A stretch of 64,000 nt of DNA from Smallanthus sonchifolius (lineage: Eukaryota > Streptophyta > Magnoliopsida > Asterales > Asteraceae), in the NCBI GenBank assembly GCA_023525975.1, contig JAKNSE010000037.1:6244501-6308500 (forward strand), written 5' to 3'. The notes under the pieces were generated by a model that searched no databases, was not told the origin of the DNA, and saw only the letters and a program-made list of their open reading frames with translations. The translations under genes and the position numbers were made by a program. Shown piece after piece: positions 10,967-22,626 of the stretch; the first letter of the stretch is position 1, and every line of letters begins with the position of its first letter.

Positions 10967-12905
10967 TAAGAAGAAGAATATCCTGTAGACATAATTTCAA
11001 TGCCAATGCAAGAATTCGATGTAATCATTTGAATGAACTGGTTATCTTCACATTCTCGAACGATTATATGCAATCAGAAGATTGTACGTTTCATGACGCC
11101 TATAGTAAAGGAAGTTAGTGTCTTTGGTGAACGACGAAACCAAATCACATTATGTACGATGGCCAAGATAAGTAGCTATATAAGACAAGGTCATCAAGCC
11201 TTCTTAGCCTACGTAGCTGATATAAAGATGAAAGGGAAGGAACTAGATCAAGTTCCCGTAGTGAGAGAATTCCCAGAAGTATTCCGTTACGATCTTCCAA
11301 GTGCTCCACCTGAGAGAGAAATCGAATTCAAGATTGATTTAATCCTTGAAGCTAAGCCGGTAGCTAAGGCTCCGTATCGGTTAGCACCAACATAGATGAA
11401 GGAATTAATGTCACAACTGCAAGAGTTGTTAGACAAGGGATTCATACGTCCAAGTGTATCCCCTTCGGGTGCACCAATTCTGTTTGTGAAGAAGAAAGAA
11501 GGTAGTATGAGGATATGTATAGACTACCGTGAAATAAACAAGCTGACTATCAAGAATAGGTATCCTTTACCTAGAATTGATGATCTGTTTGATCAATTAC
11601 AAGGATCAAGTTGGTTTTCCAAGATTGACTTAAGATCCGGTTATCATTAGGTCAAGGTACGAGAAGAAGATGTACCTAAGACGGCATTTAGAACTCGTTA
11701 TGGACACTATGAATTCGTAGTAATGCCGTTTGGAGTAACAAATGCTCCGGCTGTTTTCATGGACCTCATGAATAGAGTATGCCGGCCAATGTTAGACAAA
11801 TTCATTATTGTCTTCATTGATGTCATTCTAATTTATTCAAAGAATGAAGAAGAACATGCACAACATCTTCGTGAAGTACTTAGTACTTTATGGAAGGAGA
11901 AATTGTACTCTAAATTCTCAAAATGTGCATTCTGGTTGAGAGAAGTTCAATTTCTGGGTCATGTTATAAATGCAGAAGGTATCTCAGTAGACCCAACGAA
12001 GATAGAGGCTGTAATGAAATGGTCTCCACCTAAGAATCCATCGGAAGTTAGAAGTTTCTTGGGATTAGCTGGCTATTATAGAAGATTCATTCAAGAATTC
12101 TCTAAAATAGACACCCCATTAACTAAGCTAACTCGAAAGAACTCGAAATACGAATGGAATGCGGCACAAGAGAAGGCATTCCAGATATCGAAAGAAAGAT
12201 TGACACAAACTCTAGTTCTGGCATTTCCAGAAGGAGTAGAAGACTTTGTGGTATACTCTGATGCCTCAAAACTTAGATTAGGATGTGTTCTAATGCAAAA
12301 AAGGAAAGGTGATAGCCTACGCCTCTCGACAGCTAAAGACACACGAAGCAAACTATCCAACCCATGATCCAGAATTAGCTGCAGTAGTGTTTGCGCTAAA
12401 AATTTGGAGGCATTATATATATGGAACGAAGTGTACGATATATACATACCACAAGAGTCTTAAGTACTTCTTTGACCAGAAAGATTTGAATATGAGGCAA
12501 AGACGATGGTTAGAACTGTTCAAGGATTATGATTGTGAGATCTTGTATCATCCCGGAAAGGCTAATGTGGTGGTCGATGCTCTAAGTCGAAAGGAAGAGC
12601 ATCATCCTATTCGGGTGAAACCATATAAGTCAGTGATAACTCCTGATTTCATGAGACAGCTTCGAGACGCACAAATCGAAGCATTAAAAGATGAGAATAT
12701 TAAGAAGGAAATAATGGCTGGTCAGGAGAAGTTTCTAGAAGAAAATGAGTATAAAGTCAAGAGTCGATTTGGTCGTATGTGGATACCACGATCAGGTGAG
12801 TTTAGACTTAAGATTCTTAATAAAGCCCATAAATCAAGATATTCTAATCATCCGGGTACTACAAAGATGTACCAAGATGAACGCAAATATTATTGGTGGC
12901 CCGGT
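10967..12905 (+). pseudogene. Element A reverse transcriptase, RNase H and integrase start, broken and truncated
   Basis: Continues the gag-protease frame with stops at 11030, 11393 and 11648 and a frameshift near 12310. RT motifs are visible: [61 protein letters not shown]. The catalytic FIDD box reads [10 protein letters not shown], so an active-site aspartate is lost. RNase H follows ([14 protein letters not shown]); a second conserved acidic position reads [10 protein letters not shown] instead of the usual TDHKSL. The integrase zinc-binding part ([15 protein letters not shown]) is present, but the frame ends after YYWWPG, where element D sequence begins. The integrase core, chromodomain and 3' LTR are gone. 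Confidence 0.9.
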
Positions 12906-13227
12906 ACACTTGCCGGTTGTGTGGTCTAGTATTAGGTTGAGTCTAGGTTTATAAATTTAAAGCTAGAGTGTCTAGGTTTGGTTTTTATATTAGTTTTTAT
13001 AGAGCGCCTGGACGACATCAAGTTTTTGGCGCCATTGCCGGGGATACTTTGGCAATAGCGTATCTAACTTTGATTGAACTTAACTAAGTATTTGGTCTTA
13101 TTTGTGTTTTGAGTCGTAGAGTGTCTAGTTGTCCGTGTCTTTTGTGTTTGCTTGTTCGTTTGTGTCTAGTTATTTTTCGTAGGTTATCAATTGTTTTATT
13201 TTGTTTTATCTCACCTGCTACTTTGAG

Positions 13228-13392
13228 ATGTATAGACAACAGTATAGCAGGTTTGGAAATTCTTGGACATATAATGGGGAAATCCAGGCGTTAATGGAGC
13301 ACATAGAATCACAACACCTGAAAAATCGAGAGTGTTTGGTCTACGATTTTGAGGTAACTTTATTGGATCTGAAATTATTTCAGGTGGAGTGA
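13228..13392 (+). pseudogene. Short leader ORF of element D
   Basis: Opens at ATG 13228 (MYRQQYSRFGNSWTYNGE) shortly after the primer site, where Athila-like elements usually start gag, and runs into a stop at 13390. The next long frame starts at 13389 in another phase. Probably a degenerate gag N-terminus; function not assignable. Confidence 0.35.
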
Positions 13393-14636
13393 TCCTGGAA
13401 ACCCCAGGACTAGAGACTTTAATGGACGAAGTGCAAGTAACAGTGACAGAAGGTGAAGCACAAGTCCCACCTTCATGTAAGTATTCTGCCCTTGATTTCA
13501 ATGGTAATGAAATGTATACTGATTACATGCAAGATCACAAAATTCCATGTGAATCTTTACACTTGTCTTGTGAGAGTGATTCTTTGCAGGAAATACAACG
13601 CGAAGAAGAAATCAAGGAGGAGAAAATGAAAGTGCAAGAGATCATGAGCAGGCTAAAGGATGAGCTAGCTAGTCTAAGGCTAGCAAGAGAAAAAGCAGCT
13701 CTAGAACCAGAGAGTTTAACGAAAACGGTGCAAATCACAAGTCTACAAGACTCTGCCCCAGACCCACCTTCGGTTTATACACCACAGAGTTGTGGGCTAG
13801 AGCCCATTGGGGACGATTTTTTCAGTGCTAATGAAGCAGAGATAGAAGAGTCCTCAGATGACACTACGGGTGTTGGTCAAGGTAAGCATTCGGAACCCGG
13901 TTTAATTGGTTATAAGTGTGATATGCCTGAATCATTTGAATTTCTGGGTAACGAGCTTGAACCCTCAAACGTACTTGATTCTTTACGCTTGTTCTTTGAG
14001 AATAATTCGATGCAGGATTTAGAAAGCGAAGACGAGTGTGTCGCAGAGGGTATAGCACAGCTGTATATAGATAATGAAAGTGAGGATCAGCCTGGTGATC
14101 CGTTTGATGTGTTAGAAGAGGAGTAGGCCTTATCATGTGAGGATAAGTTTAGCGACAAATGGGTGGGCCTACTGATCCCTAGTGAACAAGAGTTCGACCC
14201 ACTTAGCGATATAAAGCTCCTTGAAGATCTACTATATCAAGAGCCAAGAGTGGGGATCGAGAAGGATCAACTTCAGGAAAACAGACCTGAGAAAAATGTA
14301 GGGTTGCTTGAAGTGGATAGGAATAACTGGCTCGTGGTGTTGGTGGATAGTGGATCGCCACCAAAATCGACAAAACCACAACATAGGAGCCGGAGGCATC
14401 TGAACCGGAATATGGATGGGATGTACAGTGCATGTAGAGGCAACAGAATCCTACACTACATGCCACGTATCAGGTTTGGTCCAGGTAAGTTTAAGTTTAG
14501 ATGGTCCATCCCGTTTGAGAGTATCAAATCAATTTTAAAGTCTACCATCAGGGTTTGTCAAATTGGTGGTAGACCGGTCACATTGAACAGGCCGGATGGG
14601 GGCGGAATAAAGGAGAAGCCTCTTGATAAAGGATAA
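13389..14636 (+). pseudogene. Element D acidic coiled-coil ORF, one in-frame stop
   Basis: A frame of about 415 codons broken by a TAG at 14124-14126. The first half is strongly acidic with a likely coiled coil near residues 70-105 (EEEIKEEKMKVQEIMSRL, LASLRLAREKAAL). The last 60 residues resemble the C-terminus of the family B gag-protease ORF (HYMPRIRFGPGKFKFRW here, GYIMHIIFGPDRYKLWW in B; both end near IKEKP). I know no function for this tail. It seems to mark the 3' end of the ORF in this retroelement group. Confidence 0.55.
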
Positions 14637-16546
14637 GTGTGGGGATGGTAGGTGTAGAGTAGTGTAGAACTTGATAGTTCCAGGTAATTTTATGTGTATA
14701 CATTTTACGTCTTTTTCGATTTGTGTGTTTTCAAGTATTTGTGTTTCAGGGATTTGTAGCTGTATCGATGAGGGGAATCACCAAGCACGATGTTCTAGGT
14801 ATGTATGCACTATAACTTGTAATTGGAACATGTTTTCTAGAGGGTTTGGGTGAAAATAAGTTTTATAGGTCAAAATTTTTTTCTAAGTAAAAACAAGGAA
14901 AACTTTCTGTAATGGATGAGTTTTGGCACCACGCGAAATCCTTGGTGGGTTAGTTTACGACATGCCAAGGGCAAATGAATGAACCAGAATTTTATGCTCT
15001 TCGCACCAAGAGAAATGTTTCCAATGAGCTTTCGCGCCACACGAAGATGTCAACGGTCGGTTTTAATTACCAATCTCTCGTGTCACGCGAGAGGTTGATT
15101 ATATTATTTCGCGGTACGCGAACACATTTTTTTCTCAGAAAAAAATATATCAGGGTTATCGTCTTTTCCCCCAAATCACCACCACCTAAACACCAATTTT
15201 CACCATCTCCGGAGATTTGCGCCTACCCCACCACCGTCATTACCTCTCATCACCACGTTCAAATCGCCGGCCCGTCCACCTCATCATTCACCACCGCCTA
15301 CACCCTCTGAAACCCTACTATCACTTGCCACCACAACTGACCTCACCATTACACCACCATCAGCTTTGGTCACCATCCACCTACCCCAATCCCTTTCAAC
15401 CTCCAAAACCCTAGGCCACTACTCACCCCTCTCCTTCGACGATTCCAATTACACCACCACTCTTGCCACCACCATCACCGACACCCAGCAAAATCACCAC
15501 CGTCCCTCATCCAAAACCCTCATCTCCGTCCCACCATCTCAGATAACCAATAGGGGTTGGTCTTGCTCAATTCAATCAGGTACAAATCCTTGTTTCCTTT
15601 TGCATTTTGAGTCAATTGCAGTGTACATTGAGTGATTTAGGTTTGTAATTTGAGGCGTGTGCAAGTTTGTACCAGAATTGGTCTATAATTGATCATTTAA
15701 TTTTGTAATTAGCCATATTTTGTTTTTCTGGTCATATATTGTTGTTGATTGAGTTGTTTAGTTGTAACTTAAATTGGTTTAGCTAGTAATTGGACCGGTC
15801 AGAGACTTAGAGTCGGTCTTATTGAATCCATTGAATCATTATTGAGAATCTGACGGTTCCTAGGTCTAACTAATTAGAAGTGTTCTTGATTTGGTTCGTT
15901 GGGTTTTAAGTTGTGGTTGCTGTCACCTACACGCGTGCATTAATTAACTCAGGAACAAATTGGTTATGAATTATAGTTTTGTGTCCCATTGGCCCTAAAA
16001 GATACATGTTTAGTTAAATTGGTTCTGAATAGAATTCATTTTGCAGGTCTATAAATGGTCAAATATCCTCGTCACAAAGGGGAGTTTTTCAGTTTATTTT
16101 CAAATTTCAAAAATTGCAAAGTGGTTGTTTTCAGTTAAAGAGAGTTAGTAAGTATGTTACAAGGCGGGTTCAGCTTGATCGACTCTATAAATGAAATCCA
16201 GTCTGAGTCTTGTAATTAGTTTAATTTCCAGTTTCTAGGTTTTAGTTAATTTTAATTTGAGTCGTTTGAGTCTTGTATTCTAGTTGATTTTGTCGTCTAG
16301 TCAGTTAAATTGGGTCTTGGGGATATTATATTTTTGCGTTCTTGCAGATTTAGACTTCCTCGCCCGTACTCAATCTTCATTCGGGCAAAGTTGTCTTGTT
16401 TTTATTAAATCAGAAAGGGTATCCCCGAATTTTTATTAAATCAGAAACTATAGTCAGGACGATTGCGAATGAAATGCTGTACAATCATCCTAGCTGCTCG
16501 GAATGCCTTATTTTTGAATATATGTGTCTAACTTTGTTTTGCAGGC
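14637..16546 (+). other. Element D untranslated region with CGCG hairpins
   Basis: Begins with AAGTGTGGGGATGG, a polypurine-tract-like motif. 15071-15097 forms a 12-bp stem (CAATCTCTCGTG with CGCGAGAGGTTG, loop TCA, two G-T pairs), and TTTCGCGGTACGCGAA lies at about 15107-15122. A Pro/His/Thr-rich open stretch at 15180-15540 looks like low-complexity text rather than a gene. The region ends in a pyrimidine tract and TTTGCAG at 16545, a plausible 3' splice site for the following ORF (inference). Confidence 0.5.
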
Positions 16547-17478
16547 ATGTCTGACGCATCAGCATCATCGAGGGCGGCCCGGGGGGCCAAGCGCAGGTGT
16601 GGACCGACTCCGCACCCTAGGGGAGAGGCAGAGGAGCCCCGTCCGTATCATCGACCTGCACGGGTGATTCGTTATGATGTTCCTGAGGTTTGCGCTGCGG
16701 CTGACGCGGAGCTGATTCCGCTCGACGCCCAAGTTCTTAGTCGCCACACCCTACTACGCTTCGAGCTCATGATCGAGGAGTTAGATAGATGTGAGAAGTT
16801 TGTTGAGATGGAGCCGCTGCAGCACCGTAGTATCAACTGGGAGCTGATTGAGCAGTTAGGGCAGCAAGGTAGGCTAGAGGAGTTGTTAGGGGCACGATGG
16901 AGGGCAGTTTTAGCCTGTGACGCCATTTAGTATAGGTAGCTGACCGTAGAGTTTCATTCGACGTTGATGTATACATCAGGACAGTTCGAGGAGCCTACTG
17001 CGGTATCTTTTTCTTTGGGACGAAAGGTATATGAGATGTCGGTTCCCCAGTTTTCTATGGCTACAGGTTTTTACACGGAGGCTGAGGTGGCCGAGCCTAC
17101 TTTTATTCAGAGCCTTAGAGGCTATTTTAGGAGACGTCATGACCAGGGGGTCAGTGACGGTCTGTTGAGAGAGTTTTGGGGTTCGATCACCGACGGGGCG
17201 TATTCTACTACTATTTTGGAGTCGTCGATTCGTGATCCCCTGATCCGCTATATTCATAGGATCCTTGCTTGCACTCTTGTTGGACACAAGTCTGGTACCG
17301 AGAAGTGCAATCAAGTGGATATATTTTGCTTGTTCTGCATCGTCGGCCGCTGAGAGACCAACCTGGCCACCATTCTGCTATCATCACTGATTCGGGGCCG
17401 ACGAGGCGGACCGGAGGCGAAATTGGATTTAGGGCCGTACATTAGCCGGATAGCTGAGAGATTGGGTGTATTTGAGCG
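16547..17478 (+). pseudogene. ATHILA ORF1-type protein of element D, three stops
   Basis: One frame from MSDASASSRAARGAKRR with in-frame TAG codons at 16928 and 16937 and TGA at 17351. The middle matches the plant ATHILA ORF1 family pattern: LTVEFHSTL, then AVSFSLGRKVYEMSVPQF, GFYTEAEV, LREFWGSI, and LIRYIHRILACTLVGH. These proteins are encoded near the 3' end of Athila elements and are of unknown biochemical role. The two TAGs sit where CAG would keep the frame open. After 17478 the frame is lost. Confidence 0.75.
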
Positions 17479-18255
17479 TTATCCGGGGGTCATCTACTGA
17501 AATCCAGTCCGGATATGATTGGTTTGGGGCTACAAGAGCTGAGATTAGCAGGCATTTGTGAGATGGATGAGCCGCCGAGGTTCGTTAAGGCTAGAGAGGG
17601 TCCACACAGGTGCCACCATCTATCAGGACACCTGCAACGGAGGCTATCCAGATGGGGGCGCCCACCGCCCGCCAGAGGGTTATTCATCATATTGAGCGTA
17701 CACAGGGCCCACATCCTTTATGGCAGCGACCGGATGATGCCATACAATATATGATGACACATCAGGGCATCGAGATCCCACCATTTTTCAGAGTTCCAGA
17801 TCATACTGAGCAGGGTGACCAAATGATACCGCAGGTGGAGATCAGGGTTGAGTCAGCTGCACCGTTCAGCCGGGTTGTATTTAGTTTTCATTGTACTTTT
17901 TCTTTATTTTTGTTTTTATTATCATGGTCTGTATATAACTACTGATGTATAGTGTAATTTGTACGGGGGACTCGATTGGGTGGTTGTTTGTATATATTAT
18001 CGTTTATGTGGTTTGGTTTTTTGATATTATTGCTAGAATTGTGTTAGTGGTTTCCGCTTTCGTTCGTGAGGATTATTGGAATTTTGCTTGACTGAGCGCG
18101 TTCGAATTGGAGGGCATGGAACACGACTTACGAGGAATATCACAATCATTATATTAGGGAAGTTTGTTCCAATTTTTGTATATTTAATTTTTCTTTTATT
18201 TTATTTTTGTCTTATTTTAATTTTCTTATTTTATTTTTGTATTTTTCTTTTATTT
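17479..18255 (+). other. Element D 3' remnant
   Basis: Short out-of-phase fragments continue the ATHILA-type ORF to about 17870, then T-rich untranslated sequence. No LTR follows; the junction with element C lies near 18255. Confidence 0.4.
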
Positions 18256-18261
18256 TTAACA

Positions 18262-19151
18262 TGGTTTCTCGGTCCACATTGACTTCGAATGTGTCCCGAT
18301 TTGTAGTTAGAAATGTTCGGCTCGACAACCTTAAAATTTATATTTTCTCCCTTTTCATTCGTGTGCTTTAACTCGGGACATTCACTTCGAATGTGTCCCA
18401 ATTTGTAACTACCATAACACACATGATTAGGACTAGAACACTATGGCGTAGTGTGTCCCATGATTTCACCTATGAAACTTCCACACATATGACAACAACA
18501 AGTATTGCCTTCTCAAAGGGATTTCTAGCTCGGTTAGAATGTTTGGCTTTCTTGAAGCCACCACTAATTCCTCTTCACACCCCATTAGCATCCCGATTTG
18601 GATCTCCTTGCATCACATAATACTCAACTCCATCCGAGTTGTACACCGTGAAGGAGAAACCATTCTAGAAGTCAACTGATAGCATCGAGAAAGTCGATCT
18701 ATCTTCATTCTTTCTGATAATAGAAGATTTGGGCAACACCACACAAAGTCATACAACATGCCCATAACGTGAAGAAAACACTCAAATTGCAAGATCCATA
18801 ACGGCTTGTGGAGAAGGCTAGTTCAAGAACGTCTCTTGAATTCACCGCGTTGCACTATCTTCACGCCTTTTTGCTTTTCTCCCTACGGAGAACTTCCAAC
18901 CGATTATCCGCCATTTTCTGGAGTCGACTCTCCGCGAGTAGTACTCCATTCGCCCATCACAATGGATTGCTTCAAGCCAATACTATGATAGTGATGTATC
19001 GTTGATTAATCAAGGAACTAAACTTCCACCAGTTTACTCCTTTGGCTCGCCCACCATGAACCCCTTGTGAAGACAAGGTTTCCTTCCTCCACGTGTTTGA
19101 CTACGTTTGATCCTCCCGCCCTTAAGGGTTCATGCGGTACTTCAAAGTACC
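18262..19151 (-). pseudogene. Element C gag remnant with zinc knuckle
   Basis: The minus strand reads CYGSYKLGHIRSECPELK at about 18366-18422, a retroviral-type zinc knuckle (second cysteine changed to serine) closely resembling element A's CYNCYKPGHFSRECPELK. A duplicated half-knuckle (SGHIRSQC) follows. Upstream, toward 19151, the frame is heavily broken. The minus orientation fits the element C primer site at 41911-41930, so this is the distal gag half, cut off from its start by family B. Confidence 0.6.
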
Positions 19152-20754
19152 TGATGTAAGCACACATCTGTATTCCATCGTTTTCGTGCATTTTTAATTA
19201 GTTTCTATTTGTTTTGAGTCATTTTTGTTACATATTGAGTCGTTGTTATGTTCTCAGGTGCTTATGATGAATACAAGAGAAAACGGGAAGAAACCGAGCA
19301 CGAGAATGAAGCCAGAGGATAAAAAGTGAGTAATGGTGAATTTTACTCCTTCGCGGTACGTGAAGATCAGGAGGCATTCTTTCGCGGTTCGCGAAGGAAG
19401 CTAAAACCAGGCGCAACTATGTTGTCCTTCGCGGTACGCGAAGGACTGAGGGTGATCTCTCGCGGTACGCGAGAAACATGTAATCCGAGAAAAAAACCTA
19501 AAAATCGATTTTAATAGAATTTGAATGCCATTATGCAAGGAGTTCGTATCTTAGCCATCCAGAGAAGGGTTAGAGGCAATTTTAAGGCTAAAGGAAGCAA
19601 TTGAAGTGAAAGATTGGAGCTTTTGATTCCGAGTTTGTTAGTAATAGCGTTTTCGATCTCAAGATTCGATTTGTATCCTTGATTGTTCTGATTTGAAACC
19701 ATGTTCTTGTTTAATTACTTCTGCTTTGATGTTGTGAACATGAATCTAGGCTAAACTAATTGATACTTCCTAGGTTAATGATGAATACTTTGTTAAAGCT
19801 CTATTTTTTATTAGGTTTTGGATTGATTGATGGCTTAATGATTTTGTAAACGATCCTAGTTAATGATTGTGATGAATATGTATGCTTAAATCTGATTGTG
19901 TGATTGATTATTGATTCCTTGCGTTGATTGTGGTTGTCTGCCAGTTCGATTAGCGTATCTAGGTCTTAGATCTTAAGGTTTGTGATTTTGGTTGTTTGCT
20001 AGATGTAGTGACCATAGGAGTTGTTATTGATTGCTTATTTGAGTTGAGTGTGTGTCCTAGTTCAATACCCGAGATGTGAGAATTAGTTGGTTAGTCTTCG
20101 TCATTAGGAATCCGAGTGTCGACTGTCTGAGAGGAAGTTGGTATTAGGTGTCAAGTGATCTGTTGCTGTTCTGAATCATAATTGTTATCTTAGGATTACC
20201 CCGTTGATTTCTTGAGTGTATTGTGGATGGTGAGACTGAGAGGTACTCTGTCCATTAGGGTACAATATAATAGATGGAAATACCTGAGAAGTTAGTACAC
20301 TTTAGGATCCTTAGTCGGTGACACCTTGAGAATGATTAGGGATCCACTAGGTTATCTATAATTGTTATCCTTAGAAACCCAGATCCATCATAATCCATAA
20401 CCGGTAGAAGTTGTTCTTTGCAAGTAGGATTCCGAACTAGGTACTATTCTTCATATCTCTTGATTTCACATTTGTCATGTCTCTTGATAGTTCAGTCGAC
20501 CTTAGCTCATTACATTCCTTAGTTAATTCAGTAGTGTAGTAAACCCCCATCAATCAAATCTTTAGTCCGAGTCAGAGACTAGTTTGTTACATAGTGTCTC
20601 TAGGGTTCGATAATCCGGTTTACCATTAAGCTGTGCGACACTCGATAGGTCCACTTGCCTATCAGTGCGATTTATTTCATAGGTTTTCCTTTTAGTACTT
20701 AGGAGTCTAGGTTAGGTTTAGTAGTTTATTTTATAGACCGTCTGAACGACTTCA
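19152..20754 (+). repeat. Family B LTR 1
   Basis: Runs from TGATGTAAGC at 19152 to GAACGACTTCA at 20754, directly before a primer site. Aligns along its length with 39598-41218 and with the split middle copy. It carries four CGCG hairpins at 19349-19474. Confidence 0.85.
19349..19474. repeat. CGCG hairpin array in family B LTR 1
   Basis: Stem-loops: CTTCGCG-GTA-CGTGAAG (19349-19365, one G-T pair), CTTTCGCG-GTT-CGCGAAGG (19379-19397), GTCCTTCGCG with CGCGAAGGAC (19424-19446, perfect 10-bp stem, loop GTA) and TCTCGCG-GTA-CGCGAGA (19458-19474). Inner CGCG is constant; the outer pairs differ but stay complementary. The array recurs in LTR 3 at about 39801-39928. Confidence 0.85.
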
Positions 20755-20780
20755 AGTTTTTGGCATCGTTGCCGGGGACA
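20755..20780 (+). promoter_or_regulatory. Family B copy 1 primer-binding site
   Basis: TTTTTGGCATCGTTGCCGGGGA follows the LTR. The copy 2 and element D versions read TTTTTGGCGCC(G/A)TTGCCGGGGA, the primer site typical of Athila-type elements. Confidence 0.8.
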
Positions 20781-20954
20781 CTTGGCAATAGAAATATTAA
20801 CTCAGATTAGTTCTTTGTTTGATTTTTGGTTTATTTGTTTTGTTTGAGTCTGTTCTGTGTGCTTGCTTTCTGTGTTTACATGCGTGTCTAATTTAGAATC
20901 GAGTCCTTCTGTTTTTGAGTCTCTATTTCCTTTTTCTATTGAGTCTTTCTTGGT

Positions 20955-22607
20955 ATGCACAATACTCGCTCGTAGGGATGACCATCTTATTCTGCTTTCT
21001 TAGAGCCCGAGCCAGAGCTACATGAGCGCATCTGCGACTTTCGGGAGCGTTTGAAACAGCTGTGCGAAAACCAAGTACGTTCTACTAGCCCCATTCCATT
21101 TCCTACCATGGCGAAGCTGATCCACCAGTGAGACGTACCGTGCACCAGAGGGCCAGTGATGGGGTCACTGGGCGAAATCTTCGATCACCTTCCCTGCCAT
21201 TCCAAATGTCAATTCTTGGTAGATCCCATCACATGTCATGAGTACGATCACTCATGCTACTCAATTCCATGGCCTTGAGGATGAGGATGCCCCTGGACAC
21301 CTGTCCCGTTTTATTCGTATATGTGATACCTTTAATAACACGAGTGTATCTGAGGACGCTATTTACTTGCGTTTATTTCCTCGCGCTATGGGCGTGCATC
21401 TATTTGGCTTGACCCCCTTCGTGAAAATACCATCACCACATGGGAGGATCTTCAAGCCAAGTTTTACAAGAAATACTATCCACCTTCCAAGGCCGCTCGC
21501 CTTAGGGATCAAATCCATTCCGTTCGAATGGATCCGGACGAGCCTTATCACATGGCTTGAGAGCGGTTCAACACGCTGTTGAGCCGATGTCCCCAGCATG
21601 GTCTGTCTGACTGGGCGATAGTGGAGAAATTCTACAATGGTCTCACATTCGAGAAGCAGCAAATGTTTAATATAGTTGCGGGAGGCCATATCATGGAGAG
21701 ACTCGAGCTATCTGAGTGCGAAGAAATGTTCGAGAGCTTCGCTCAGGCCGAACAGCAGTATCCATCTACTAGGACTTCCATTCCTAGTGCTAGATCATCC
21801 ACCTCAGCATCGAGAGGTGTGCATCAGGTCACTCCTGATTCTAGCGTGGCTGCTGCACTCGCCTCAATGGCTAACGAGATTAAGGAGTCAAAGCTCAGTG
21901 CTCAGCGGTGTCAATTGTGCAGGGGAGGCCACGACACCCGAGACGGCCCAGTCAATAATCCAGAGCAGGTGAGCTATGCTGGCAACCAGTACCAGAGCCG
22001 AGGGTATAACAACCAAGATTCATTTGAAGAATGGTCGTCAATAGTATCAGCAGAATGGAGGAGGAGATACGGGACCTAGCACGGGAAGTAGTGCCGACAC
22101 AACTACGATAAAGGAGATGTTTGAGACTCAGACACAGCTACTTGCCCACTTAGTCCAGCAAGACTGGGATGCTAGGCAGAGATTGGATAGCCACGACGCT
22201 CTATTGAAGAATCAATAGTCGACATTCCATGATCTGAAATGCACGGTTGAGGACATCGCTAAGAGTTGGAAGGATCGACAGGGAGGTCCATCTTCAAGCT
22301 CCAACGCTTCAGTGACGGCCGTGTCAGTTAGGAGTGTGGGGGAGAAAGACGCTGCTGGGGATGATCCCCACTCCAGTGCGTACAATATTCCGTCACCTGA
22401 GGAGGTCAAGAAGATTGACTGGAGGGCTCGATTTGCAGAGGTCGATGGCAAGATGGCCGAGGAGCAGGTGGACGAGGAGAGGGTAGTTGTGATACCTGAC
22501 ACGAAGGCAGAGGAGAAGAAGAAGGGGACGGAGAAAAAGACCCCCGAGATTGACTTGAGTCGTGTCCCTTACCAAGAGCGCTTGATTGCATATAAACATG
22601 CTAAGTA
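20955..22607 (+). pseudogene. Family B copy 1 gag, broken
   Basis: Starts MHNTRS at 20955 and is stopped within a few codons, then continues in pieces (21238-22607) over several frames. It keeps the Athila-type gag core: DEDAPGHLSRFIRICDTFN, SDWAIVEKFYNGLTFEKQ, FNIVAGGHIMERLELSECEE. A single cysteine knuckle-like CQLCRGGHDTRD is present. It ends KKTPEIDLSRVPYQERLI, the usual lead-in to protease. Compared with copy 2, the segment after CLFPFSLYGRASTW is frameshifted near 21390. Confidence 0.8.
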
Positions 22608-22626
22608 ACACGGTCACTTCCTTTAT

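Larger units (their letters stand above)
12905..18255 (+). mobile_element. Element D: Athila-like fragment, left and right ends missing
   Basis: 12905-13020 aligns with the last 120 bp of family B LTRs (ending GACGACATCA). A tRNA-type primer site TTTTTGGCGCCATTGCCG follows at about 13023. The internal region parallels family B (similar reading-frame end at 14450-14636 and similar 3' untranslated text) but keeps a long ATHILA ORF1 that B has lost. There is no gag core, protease or polymerase. On the right it merges near 18255 into gag remains of element C on the other strand. Confidence 0.7.

Noticed and set aside
13389..14636. Possible envelope-like gene of element D
   Set aside because: It has no signal peptide or membrane segment, and its tail matches the gag-protease ORF tail of family B.
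15180..15635. Pro/His/Thr-rich ORFs in element D
   Set aside because: Low-complexity untranslated text without conserved motif.
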